Shown: one piece after another, positions 45,696 to 55,600 of the stretch
Layout: each line of letters opens with the position of its first letter
How positions within the stretch are numbered: position 1 is the stretch's first letter
From: CAVOGJ01 sp963695405
GTDB taxonomy: Bacteria; Planctomycetota; Planctomycetia; Pirellulales; Pirellulaceae
DNA: 64,000 nucleotides
Assembly (NCBI GenBank): GCA_963695405.1
Contig: CAVOGJ010000022.1
Coordinates: 1-64,000, forward strand
Direction: 5' to 3'
The notes under the pieces: generated by a model
What the model was told of the DNA's origin: nothing
Databases searched by the model: none
Seen by the model: the letters and a program-made list of their open reading frames with translations, nothing else
Made by a program: the position numbers and the translations under genes

Positions 45696-47168
45696 ATGGA
45701 TGTTGAACTCCTTAGCCGTCTGCAGTTTGCCGGCACCATTATGTTTCACTATCTCTTCCCACCCCTGTCGATCGGGTTGGGGCTACAGTTGTTCCTGTGC
45801 GAATTGGCCTTTGTGCGCACCGGTCAGCTCGCCTGGGAGGCGGCGGCTCGCTTCTGGACACGTGTCTTTGCGGTGAATTTCGCGATGGGCGTGGCGACCG
45901 GGATCGTGATGGAGTTCGAGTTTGGCACGAATTGGGCCGCCTACTCGCGCTTCGTAGGTGATGTCTTTGGCTCGGCCTTGGCCGCTGAAGGCATCTTTGC
46001 CTTCTTTCTAGAAAGTGGTTTCTTGGCGGTCCTCGTATTTGGCTGGGACCGGGTCAGTCCTCGAGTCCATTTGCTGAGCACCGCCATGGTTTTTTTGGGT
46101 TCGGTGTTCAGCGCCGTCTGGATCGTTGTGGCGAACAGCTGGCAGCAAACGCCCGCCGGATATCACATCGTGTGGCACGATGTCCAAGGGAAAATGATGC
46201 CGCGGGCGGAGGTAACTGATTTTTGGGCCATGATTTTCAATCCGTCCTCGGTGGATCGATTGACTCACACGCTGATGGGTGCTCTGGTTCTCGGTGCCTT
46301 CTTCGTGGCATCGGTTAGTTCATACTATTTACTGCAAGGACGGCACGAGGAGGTGGCTCGACGCTGTCTGTCAATCGCCCTGCCGACGGCTTTACTCTTC
46401 GTCCTACTTTCCGCCGTGACGGGGCACGCGTCGGCGCGGAAGTTGGTGGTGACGCAGCCAGCCAAACTGGCGGCGATGGAGGCCCACTTTCACACGGGTG
46501 ATCAGCCAACGGGCCTGTACCTGTTCGGCTGGCCCGATCCTGAGCACGAAACGGTTCGCTATGGGGTTCAACTTCCGTACCTGCTCAGCCTGCTCGTTTA
46601 CAATGACGTCACTCGACCCGTCCCGGGACTCGACATGATCCCGCCCGAGAACCGCCCACCGATCTGGCTGCCTTTCCAAACATTCCATTTGATGGTCGGT
46701 TTGGGCACGTTGATGATCGGTATCGCAGCCATCGCCTGTTGGTGCTGGTATCGCCAGGTGTTACTGGCCCGTCGCTGGCTGTTGTGGGCCCTCGTCTTCA
46801 TGCCCGTGGCGGCGATGACCGCCAATCAAGCGGGATGGATTACGGCCGAGGTGGGGCGTCAACCGTGGATCGTCCACCCTTCGGTCCAGGATGGTGTCGA
46901 GATGATGGGACTCCGCACCAAGGACGGCCTGAGCGAATCGGTAACCGCTGAACAAGTCCTCGGTTCCATCCTGCTCTTCGGCATCATCTATTCACTGTTG
47001 TTCGCCGTTTGGATTTTCGTCTTGAATCACAAGATTCAGCATGGCCCCGAATCGCCCGACCAATTGGCCGAATACAAACGCCAACGCGACAAGAGTCCGC
47101 TCTCTGCAGCGATCGGGCGCGGCGGTTCGTCGTACGGCGGTTCGATGATGGAGGACGATGCGCGATGA
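45696..47168 (+). CDS. cydA: Cytochrome bd-type quinol oxidase subunit I
   Basis: A 490-aa membrane protein oxidising quinol and reducing oxygen at low oxygen levels. The N-terminus 'LLSRLQFAGTIMFHYLFPPL' carries the first heme-ligand His. 'TQPAKLAAMEAHFHT' is the conserved Q-loop entry. 'NQAGWITAEVGRQPW' is the CydA signature near the end. The Q-loop is short, as in cyanide-insensitive CioA-type oxidases. The ATG at 45696 follows 'aggtgat'. Its TGA overlaps the cydB start in an ATGA junction, so the two are translationally coupled. Confidence 0.95.
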   Translation: MDVELLSRLQFAGTIMFHYLFPPLSIGLGLQLFLCELAFVRTGQLAWEAAARFWTRVFAVNFAMGVATGIVMEFEFGTNWAAYSRFVGDVFGSALAAEGIFAFFLESGFLAVLVFGWDRVSPRVHLLSTAMVFLGSVFSAVWIVVANSWQQTPAGYHIVWHDVQGKMMPRAEVTDFWAMIFNPSSVDRLTHTLMGALVLGAFFVASVSSYYLLQGRHEEVARRCLSIALPTALLFVLLSAVTGHASARKLVVTQPAKLAAMEAHFHTGDQPTGLYLFGWPDPEHETVRYGVQLPYLLSLLVYNDVTRPVPGLDMIPPENRPPIWLPFQTFHLMVGLGTLMIGIAAIACWCWYRQVLLARRWLLWALVFMPVAAMTANQAGWITAEVGRQPWIVHPSVQDGVEMMGLRTKDGLSESVTAEQVLGSILLFGIIYSLLFAVWIFVLNHKIQHGPESPDQLAEYKRQRDKSPLSAAIGRGGSSYGGSMMEDDAR

Positions 47169-48193
47169 GCTACGATGCATTGACCTTCTTGTGGTACGTT
47201 TTGCTGGGCGTCCTGCTCTGCGGCTACACCATTCTTGACGGCTTTGACCTGGGTGTGGGGATTCTGCATCCGTTCATTGCTCGAGACGATCGGGAGCGGC
47301 GATTGGTCATGAACTCGATTGGCCCCCTCTGGGACGGCAATGAAGTCTGGCTGGTCACGTTTGGTGGTGCCTTGTTTGCCGCATTTCCGGTCGCCTACGC
47401 GACGACGCTGAGCAGTTTTTACGAGGGATTTTATCTGTTGCTCACCTGCCTGATCGGACGAGCCGTCAGTCTCGAGTTCCGCTCAAAGGTCCATTCCGCT
47501 GCCTGGCGCCGAATGTGGGACATCGGCTTCTTCCTGTCGTCCATGAGTGCAGCGGCGGTGCTGGGAATTGCGGCCGGCAATATCATGACTGGCCTCAAGT
47601 TGGGGCCGTTCTACAAGTACGAAGGGAGCTTACTTGATCAGCTCCATTGGTATCCGCTGCTGGTGGGAATCCTCGTGATCGCGCTCTTCGCGCTGCACGG
47701 AGCCATTTACCTGTATTTGAAGACCGAGGACGAATTGCAAACGCGTGTACGAAACGCCATCACACCGCTCTTTTTCGCCTTCTCGGGACTCTATGTGCTC
47801 GTGACGTTCGCTACTTGGTGGCAGGTGCCGCACGCCACCGTCAACCTGCACGCTCATCCTTGGCTGTGGGTTGTTCCTGCACTGAACGCGTTGGCCGTAC
47901 TGAATATTCCCCGGGCCATGTATCTGGGACGACCGGGGTACGCGTTCTTCTCGTCCTCGATGGTCATCCTGGCCTTGGCATCCCTCTTCAGCGTCGCGGT
48001 TTATCCGAATTTTGTGCAGTCCACGATCGATCCAGATTACACGGTGACTCTCGAGAACGCCCGCAGCAGTCAGCAAACGTTGACCACGATGCTGATCATC
48101 GCGGCCATCGGCATTCCTTGCGTGTTGAGCTACACAGTGGTCGTATATTGGATATTTCGCGGCAAGGTCAAATTGGATCCGAACAGTTATTGA
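47165..48193 (+). CDS. cydB: Cytochrome bd-type quinol oxidase subunit II
   Basis: A 342-aa membrane protein partnering CydA. Key blocks are 'LCGYTILDGFDLGVGILHPF', 'NSIGPLWDGNEVWLVTFGGA', 'FPVAYATTLSSFYEGFYLLL' and 'SLEFRS'. Start ATG 47165 overlaps the cydA stop by four bases. No cydX-like small gene or cydCD follows; the gene downstream is convergent. Confidence 0.95.
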   Translation: MSYDALTFLWYVLLGVLLCGYTILDGFDLGVGILHPFIARDDRERRLVMNSIGPLWDGNEVWLVTFGGALFAAFPVAYATTLSSFYEGFYLLLTCLIGRAVSLEFRSKVHSAAWRRMWDIGFFLSSMSAAAVLGIAAGNIMTGLKLGPFYKYEGSLLDQLHWYPLLVGILVIALFALHGAIYLYLKTEDELQTRVRNAITPLFFAFSGLYVLVTFATWWQVPHATVNLHAHPWLWVVPALNALAVLNIPRAMYLGRPGYAFFSSSMVILALASLFSVAVYPNFVQSTIDPDYTVTLENARSSQQTLTTMLIIAAIGIPCVLSYTVVVYWIFRGKVKLDPNSY

Positions 48194-48232
48194 CGAGAAT
48201 GGACAGTGACTGTTGGCGAGAGGTTTGTGTTG

Positions 48233-49297
48233 TCAGATGCGCTCCGTCGAGGGGGTGGTCGCACGCTGCAATCGGTCGCGGACGGCGTGCCACGCATCGG
48301 TCGCTGGCGGTTCGTCGACGACGATGACATCCAGGTTTCTCCGATCGAGCGCGTGGAGGGTCGCGTACAAACGCGCGGCGTACGCTTCCGCCGCGGACGG
48401 CATCGAAACGATCACCAACTGGCCGGCTTCCGCCAGCTGTCGAAGCGACGCCGACTCGGGTGCGAGTGCGAGCCAGCCGATTCGCTGATCCGCATGTGCC
48501 AGTGCTGCGATTCGCTCGTGACAGTCGCCGGACATTTCCAGAGGTGTGGAAGGCGCGTAGTGGCGTTCCAATTGACCAGGCGAGCGCAACACATGCCCGG
48601 CCTTCGTAGCCTCATTTCCGCTGCGAGCGAGACGCCCAAGGACTTGCTCTAATCGTAGCCGACCGATCGGACCTGACCTGAGAATGCTTGGCGGATCCGT
48701 AGTGCAATCGACGACGGTCGATTCGATGCCGCAATCACAGGGGCCTCCGTCGAGTACCAGATCAACCCTGCTGCCGAGGCTTTGCAGCACGTGCTCGGCA
48801 GTCGTTGGTGAGACACCGAGGGATCGGTTGGCACTGGGCGCCGCCAGCGGACGCCCCAGCTTCTCAATCAACAGGCGAGTCAAACGGTGCGCCGGGCAAC
48901 GCAGCGCTACCGTCTCGCCTCCGGCGGTTACTTCGTCCGGCACCCGCGGACCGCGCGGCACAACCACAGTGACCGGTCCAGGCCACAAGGCAAGCGCAAT
49001 CGTCTCGGCCGACCCTGGCCAGCGGCTCACGAGCGCCCTTGCCATGCTCGCATCGGCCACGTGCACGATGAGGGGATTCGCTACCGGACGGCTTTTGGCA
49101 GTAAAGATTTTGCGAACAGCGACGCGATCCATGGCGATGGCCGCCAGTCCGTAGACCGTTTCCGTGGGGATAGCCACCAGCCCACCGTCATCCAGTATCC
49201 GGACGGCATGATCGATCGCACGCTCCGTCTCCGGGGGCGGTGCCTGAGCCGAGTCGGGCCAGTGAATTGGCAATACCGGGGGAAGCGGGCGGGACAT
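48233..49297 (-). CDS. L-threonylcarbamoyladenylate synthase (Sua5/TsaC family)
   Basis: A 354-aa enzyme making threonylcarbamoyl-AMP for the t6A37 modification of tRNAs. The YrdC domain has 'GGLVAIPTETVYGLAAIAMD', the KxR/SxN residues in 'KIFTAKSRPVANPLIVHV' and 'AAPSANRSLGVSPTTAEHV'. The C-terminal ~120 residues form the Sua5 domain ('SPGQLERHYAPSTPLEMSG'), so this is the long form. It starts with ATG at 49297, preceded by 'AAGAAAG'. It converges with cydB with 39 bp between the stops. Confidence 0.93.
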   Translation of the reverse strand: MSRPLPPVLPIHWPDSAQAPPPETERAIDHAVRILDDGGLVAIPTETVYGLAAIAMDRVAVRKIFTAKSRPVANPLIVHVADASMARALVSRWPGSAETIALALWPGPVTVVVPRGPRVPDEVTAGGETVALRCPAHRLTRLLIEKLGRPLAAPSANRSLGVSPTTAEHVLQSLGSRVDLVLDGGPCDCGIESTVVDCTTDPPSILRSGPIGRLRLEQVLGRLARSGNEATKAGHVLRSPGQLERHYAPSTPLEMSGDCHERIAALAHADQRIGWLALAPESASLRQLAEAGQLVIVSMPSAAEAYAARLYATLHALDRRNLDVIVVDEPPATDAWHAVRDRLQRATTPSTERI

Positions 49298-49487
49298 CTT
49301 TCTTAAGGCTCAAGACTTTAGAAATGGGACGCATCTGCAGGCGCGGAAGGCAAAACAATGGCAACACTCCTTCCAAGTCGGCATTCACCTACCTTGGAAC
49401 TCGCAGTGTATAATAGCCGCTCGAATGCTTGGTGGGGATGGCTTTCGTTTCCGTAATCGCTGTTCACGGAGTCGCCGCGTGACCATG

Positions 49488-49720
49488 GGTGCAGAATCTC
49501 CTTTTCCACGCGCGCTGTCGGTTACGGCTCGCCGGGGGCTGGGCGCCAGCACCCTTTTGGCTTGGGTCGCCGCCAGCGACGGCAACATCTCCTCCGCACA
49601 GCACCAATTGCTGCGTGAATTTGCCGAGGCGGTGCACACGCCGAATATTTTGGAAATCGCGTTGAGCGCGGTTCACGAGCTGGGCGTCGACGATTTGATG
49701 GCCGCCTGCGAAGCCGTGCG
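49488..49720 (+). pseudogene. TerB-like/J-domain-protein N-terminal remnant
   Basis: The frame reads 'ESPFPRALSVTARRGLGAST', 'LLAWVAASDGNISSAQHQLL' and 'LGVDDLMAACEAVRN'. This matches the N-terminal tellurite-resistance-type (TerB) helical domain of planctomycete DnaJ-like proteins. Similarity stops at about 49720 and the rest of the protein (second TerB half and J domain) is missing. The open frame continues to 50021 with unrelated residues. Confidence 0.6.
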
Positions 49721-49785
49721 GAATCCATCACACACAGATGAATTGCTGCCGGTATTCGCTTGTCAGAAGCAACCACGATGCGGTC

Positions 49786-50092
49786 ATGACCTTCCCCACT
49801 ACCGGACGTGTCTTCGATCCGCTTCGCCTGCTGGTATTGGCCGGCTGGTTCGGCATCGGCATGTATTGCGTTCAGCAGTATGCACTTCGTTGCGTGATGC
49901 CACTTTATCAGAAGAGTCTCTTGATTATCGGTTTGTTGGTGATCGGCCCACTTCTTGCGCCCATTTGGTTTGGCTACCAGGTTGTTCGACGAGTCCGCCG
50001 CGATGGCGTCTCTTTGCTTGAAGGCCGGCATCAAGTTTGCCAGTGCCCTGCGCAGTGTGCTCCGTCAAGATCCGGACGTCATTTCCGTGGGC
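49786..50092 (+). pseudogene. Remnant of a GspE/PilB-like secretion ATPase locus
   Basis: Two pieces in different frames. First, an 80-codon hydrophobic segment ('FDPLRLLVLAGWFGIGMYCV', 'LLIIGLLVIGPLLAPIWFG') at 49786-50025, like the membrane N-terminus of some planctomycete proteins. Second, 'FASALRSVLRQDPDVISVG' at 50036-50092, the diagnostic Walker B block of type II/IV secretion ATPases. Everything between (normally several hundred codons) and after it is absent. The identity of the first piece is uncertain; the second is convincing. Confidence 0.65.
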
Positions 50093-50134
50093 CGAAGTAT
50101 TGCGATTGGCCGCCTCGATCGAAGGAGAAGTTGC

Positions 50135-50464
50135 ATGATTGCTACGCTCACCTTCATCGTCGCAGTCGTGACGGGCGTGTGGGGTCGCACGCGAGGCTTC
50201 CTGTTCCTGTGGGTGGTGCTGCTGAGCGCTTGGCTGGCCGCATCGCCTCCGTCGCTGTTCGACCGCACCGCGCAGGCCACCGCCCCGGTGGTCGCCAAAG
50301 CGTGCGTCTTGGTCCATCGCTTTTCCTGGCAGCCGGACCCGTTTGCCGTTCGTCAGGTGGTCGACTGGTTGCAAGGCGGTTGTGCAAATGAGACGCCTGG
50401 GGAAACAGGTAAAGATGCGGCGACTAGGAAACACAAGGAGCCGATTGCCGAGCCAGGACCATGA
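50135..50464 (+). CDS. Hypothetical small membrane protein
   Basis: A 109-aa protein from the ATG at 50135, with a strong 'aaggagaag' 5-8 bases upstream. Two hydrophobic segments ('MIATLTFIVAVVTGVWG' and 'FLFLWVVLLSAWLAA') lie in the first 45 residues, then an amphipathic stretch and a Lys-rich tail. No family is recognised. It lies right after the decayed secretion ATPase and may once have been its downstream partner. Confidence 0.5.
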   Translation: MIATLTFIVAVVTGVWGRTRGFLFLWVVLLSAWLAASPPSLFDRTAQATAPVVAKACVLVHRFSWQPDPFAVRQVVDWLQGGCANETPGETGKDAATRKHKEPIAEPGP

Positions 50465-50940
50465 ATGTGGCTATCGCGACCTTGTCAACGTTGGTCGGCG
50501 TTTAAGTGCCAAGTGACCAACACGAGCCCCGCTTCCGCCTGACCACTGCCCGCATAAGACATGTAAATGTCTTTTGCAATGAACGTCGTCAGCCGCTAAG
50601 ATGCTGCCATGGCTTTCCGTCGCCAGCCGCTCGCGCTTTCGCGCCATTGGTCGGCCGGTGACACGTGTGGCGTCCGCCGTCGGCGGCGGAACGCATCGAT
50701 AAAATCGATAGATTTTCGAGATTAGTTGAAATCGTCTTGGCGCCGCATGCTCCGTATCTTTGTTGAGCATGTGTTGCGACCTGTCCGCGGTTTCAATTTC
50801 TGTAAGCCTTCGGTTCGTGAGATCACTTTGGCAGTGCGAGCTCAGCGCTCGTGCTGGTGAGTTGTCCTATCACGTCATTCGCTGGTCTGCTTACCCAGCA
50901 CGGACAGGTGAGCGACCTCTATTGCTTGTCAAAATTTACT
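50465..50940. other. Intergenic region
   Basis: About 475 bp with no gene, repeat or clear signal recognised. Confidence 0.45.
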
Positions 50941-51634
50941 ATGCATATCGAACTAGCTGAAAAACTCCCGCCACCCCGTTTTATGGTCGGAATTGGCGCC
51001 TCTGCTGGTGGGCTCGAGTCTCTAGAAAAGCTTTTTCGCAATCTGCCATCAGACACTGGCATGGCATTTGTCGTACTCCAGCACCTGTCACCGGGTTTCA
51101 AGAGCACAATGTACAAGTTGCTACGTCGGGACACATCGATGACGATCCACCGCGCCGAGGAGGGAATGCATGTTTCGGCCAACTCGGTCTATCTGCTTCC
51201 ACCGCGTCAGGAAATGACGATCGTCGGCGGGCGACTCCATTTGAGCCACCAAGATTCCAAACGGGGTCTGGCGTTACCCATCGATCGATTCCTCCGGTCA
51301 TTAGCCCGCGAGTATGGGCCCCGTACCGTGGCGATCATTCTATCTGGGAGCGGTTCGGATGGTTCCCGGGGGGTCGTAGAAGTTGCCAGGGAGGGCGGAT
51401 ATGTCCTCAGTGAGAGCCTCCAAAACGGCCAAGTTTGACGGCATGCCCGGCAGCGCCCAGGCTGCGGGAGTGGTCGATGAAGCATTGATCCCTGAGGAAA
51501 TGGGCGTGGCATTGACTGGCTATGGCCAGCAGTCGGATGTCGACAAGGCGCTCGCCGCCGGCTTCGATCGACATCTAACCAAGCCCGTCGATCCAGCTTT
51601 GCTCGCGAGATTACTAACGAGCCTGCCAAGGTGA
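50941..51634 (+). pseudogene. Collapsed CheB-CheR-type hybrid histidine kinase
   Basis: The first frame has the CheB methylesterase domain: 'FMVGIGASAGGLESLEKLF', 'FVVLQHLSPGFKSTMYKLL', 'ANSVYLLPPRQEMTIVGGR' and 'AIILSGSGSDGSRG'. A frameshift near 51415 moves the continuation 'AKFDGMPGSAQAAGVVDEAL' to another frame. At about 51502 this jumps to 'GVALTGYGQQSDVDKALAAG' and 'FDRHLTKPVDPALLARLL', the last third of a receiver domain. In intact relatives these ends are joined by CheR, PAS and histidine-kinase domains, which have been deleted. The gene was probably above 1,000 codons before decay. Confidence 0.85.
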
Positions 51635-51675
51635 ACGGCCGTCTGCGCGAATGTCGATGAGCAATTCATCAATCA

Positions 51676-52447
51676 TTAACACGCGATCCCCTCATGGAAC
51701 GCTGTCGACAGATGCTCCACGACATCATCCGGCTTCAATGGTTTTTCAAACCAGTAACCGATATCCCTGTCACGATCTTTGATGGTAAACTCCGACTCGG
51801 GAAGGCCGCATATGATGAATAGTGGAATATCATCCCACTCGCCGCGACGACGAATTTCCTTTACGGTCTGCAGGCCTTTCATACGTGGCGTGTACATGTC
51901 CATGACCACCGCGTCGGGTCGCGATCGCTCAAGATACTCAATTGCCGCCACGCCATCCTCGACCGTATCAACTTGATAACCGCTCCACCGCAGGTAGCCC
52001 GCCAGGAGTCCCCTCTCGCTGAGCACCATCTTCGATCAGTAACGCACGCCGTTCGTCGACGGCATCCGATCGGCCCACGGTTGGAACTGCAGTTGCGGCG
52101 GCCATCCGATCCAATTTGGCAAGGGAAGCTAAGGCCTCGGCGACGGTGTCCTCCGCCTCAATCGACCGTCCCGCTTCCAATTGCTTGAAGACAAGGTGTA
52201 AGGCCAAACATGCCCGATTCAATTCATTGCGCATTGCGTGTGCGTCGGTCTTTACTGGCGGCTCGGTCTCTGTGGCGTCAGGATGGCTTGGCACTTCGTC
52301 GCCTGACTCAACCCAGAGGATTCGAACTTGATCGGGAGCCTTGACCCCTACCGAGACCGTTGTCCCCGCGGTGCGAAGAACTTCCACCAAGATATTCAGA
52401 TGCGGAAAAACAAGCGTCTGATTTTGCCGACGAGAAACGACGAGCAT
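51676..52447 (-). pseudogene. CsrA-receiver domain fusion regulator, frameshifted
   Basis: From an ATG at 52447 the protein opens with a CsrA-like domain ('MLVVSRRQNQTLVF', 'VSVGVKAPDQVRILWVE'), then a helical linker ('AMRNELNRACLALHLVFKQL'), then the receiver start 'ERRALLIEDG'. A one-base shift near 52010 puts the remaining receiver domain in another frame: 'LLAGYLRWSGYQVDTVEDG', 'VVMDMYTPRMKGLQTV' (phosphorylatable Asp) and 'YWFEKPLKPDDVV' (conserved Lys). I recall this CsrA-linker-REC architecture from planctomycetes. The residue equal to Arg44 of E. coli CsrA, needed for RNA binding, is Trp45 here. Confidence 0.82.
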
Positions 52448-52623
52448 GCGAGGGCATCCTTTCCGTGAAGCCGATAAACGACCTTCCAATAGCTAGGGCT
52501 CGATGCCTTCTCGAATGTGCTGTGACATCGATGGGGAGACGCCCGCTCAATCAAACGCCTATTCGTTGTTTATCCCTCCAACTTTCACCGCGTCAAGCTC
52601 AGTTTTACTGCTTGGACCCGATG

Positions 52624-55600
52624 CTAGCAGACAGCCCTCGCACGGGACCGTCTCGGCAACAAGCCAGCCGCTGCAACGAAGAGCATGGCGATTCCATGCG
52701 GCTCCGGTACGGCCGCGGTGCGATTTGAGGATTGAAACTTGTTGCCGTTCCACAGGTTGAAATCCGACACATCGCTGAAGCCATCCGCGTTGAAATCGCC
52801 ACTGCACCAGCCGCCAACGTTGGTGAACTTCGTGCCGTTCCAGATGTTGAAGTCCGACACATCGACCACACCGTCCAGGTTGGCATCTCCCAGCAGGTAC
52901 GGGCTACCGGATGGGTTGTTGACGGAACCCGCCTGGGCGAGCCACGCGTCCCGATCCGCCAGATTGACGAGCCCGTCACCCGTGAGATCCAAGGCAGCGT
53001 TATTACTGCCGGCGGCAATGGCACTTACCAGTTGGTCAATATCGGAGCATTCATAGATTCCGTTGCCGTCGAAATCGCCCAGCAACGATCCCGAGCCCTC
53101 AAAATGACTGAGCACCAACAGGTTACTTCCAAACGGACTGCCGGGCCCGTAATTCACTTGAAACGATCCGCTGCCGCCGCCCGACAGGTTCAAGCGACTT
53201 CCATTAAGAACATTCGTGAAACTACCCACCAGCAGCGTGGCGTCAGCGACAGTGAAGGTATCCGCCGGTGAGGGAGTAAAGCCGCCGAGCAGGGCGAGTT
53301 CCAACGTTCCGTCCACCGCCAGATTCCCCGTCACGTCGAGAACATCGAACTGGGGTTGGAGCGGATTCGAGTTGTCGCGACCGCCGACCTCAATCGCCAG
53401 CGACGCACCTCCTGACTGAACGACATTCCCGTTCACCGTGAGAACGCCCGCAGAGTTTCCGGGGGCCAGGCGTGCAAAGTTGTCGACGTCTCCCAGGACC
53501 ATCCCCTGCCCTTGTAGCGTCCCGTTGATGACATCGACGCCGTTACCCAGCGAGTTGTCGAGTGTGCCCCCATCCAGACTCAACGTGCCCGCACTGGACG
53601 GGCCCTGATTATTACTGCCTACTCGGACATCGCCTTCTACCGTCATGGAGGCACCGTTACGAATATTCATGTGGCCTGTCCCGTCGAGGCCGATGAGCAG
53701 ATTGCCGCTCAAATCCCATGTCGTTCCCGTACCGTCCATTGTGGCCGTTCCGTTAGAACCGATATTGAATCCTACGACGGTCGTCGACTGGTCGATCTGA
53801 CCGCCGCCATTCAGTACGAGTTCTCCGCCATCGACGAACGTTGCGCCCGCATAATTGTTTTGTCCACTCAGCGTCTGAACGCCGCTCCCTTCCTTAAGAA
53901 TGTCACCCGTCCCGCTGATCACGCCGCTAAAGTCTCCCGAGCCGTTGTTAATGCCAACCACCAGCGACGCCGAGCCGAGGGTCACGATGCCTGAACCTGA
54001 TAGCGAATTGATCGTTTCGTTGAAGCTATTTAGATCGAAGGTTGCGGTCATTGCCACGGTGACATCGGTCGCGTTGTCAAGCCGCTCGACGTTCGTCAGC
54101 TGGAGGACGCCGCCGCTGATCGTGGTCGGGCCGGTGTACGTATTGCTGGCCCCCAGGATCAAGGTGCCATCACCCGCCTTTTGCAACCCGCCCCCACCGC
54201 TGATCACGCCATTATGCGTCAGCGACACGCCGGACGTCGTGTCGAGCGTCCCGCTTCCAGCAGCCAACATCGTCGGTCGCGTCATGGTGAATGAACCCGT
54301 CGTGCGGAGCGTACCGCCGTCAAAGCTCAGGTCTGCGATCGGCACTCCGAGTGATTGATTGAGAGGAACTTGCAGCACGCCACCCAGAAAATCGGTTCCA
54401 CCCGAGTAGGAATTGCTTCCGGAAAGAATTTGCGTACCCGCCCCGGCCTTGGCGACTCCGCCCGCTCCGTGAATCGTCCCGCCAAAGGCTCCATCACCAC
54501 CCGCCGAACCGATCGTCAAGGTGGCCGCACCCAGATCGACTTCACCATTCCCGTCGAGTCCATCGATCGTGTCGTTGACGTTGTTTAATTGGAACCCTTG
54601 AGGAATATCTATGCTGCTGACGACATTGACTTCCACGCGGGAAGTGTCGGGCAGCTGACCACTCGCCGCAAGGCGAATCAGGCCGCCATCAATGATCGTA
54701 TCCCCCCCATAAGTGTTCGGTGTCATGAGCGTCATGACTCCCAGGCCCTGTTTGGTGAGCGAACCGGGCCCAGTAATCACGCCCATGATGGTGGCGGACG
54801 CCTCGCCGACGGTATCCAAGGTGCCACCACCGGGGCCCAAAGTCACCGTCCGCATGGTCGTCAGTGACCCTCCCTCCCCACGTATTTCCACTTCCAACTC
54901 GCCGTTGTCCAGGCCCAGCGGGCCCGCCGGGTCTCCCAGATTTCCGTCCGACTCGACACTCAAGATTCCGCCGTTAATCTGTGTTCCGCTCAGGTAGGTA
55001 TTAGGAATTTGTTGCCCCATGCCAATAACACGTGTGGACAACGTCTGCTTTCCCAACCCGACTTTGACGAATGATCCCGGCCCCGAAATCAGACCGTCGA
55101 AGAAACCGCCGCCAGCGTCCGCTCCGATCGTCAGTGCGGCCGATCCCAAGATGACATCACCGCTCCCCGCCAGCGCGTCAATCGCATCACTGACGCTATT
55201 CAGATCAAAGACCGCACTGGTTGCGACGGTAACATCCGTCACATCGGGCAACTGGCCCCCGTCCGCCAAGCGTAGCGTGCCTTGCATGATTTCTGTGGGA
55301 CTCGAGTAATCGTTGGCCACCGTCAGCAAGAGATCCCCGCCGCCGACTTTGGCCAGGGTCAGTGGGGGTCCCAGGAATCCGTCCGAGATCATCCCGGACT
55401 GAGTCAGGATGGCACCGCTCGCAACTTCGATCGTGTTAAGGCCGCTGCCTGTCTCTAACTGGATGGCACGTGAATTCTCCATCGTTGCCAAGACGTGCAA
55501 TCCGCCGCCACGCATCCGCACGACATTGGCGTTACTTCCCAGTTGGCCACTGGCGTCGACTTGCAGACGACCTTCCTCCAGAACAATGTCGCCCGCAAAT

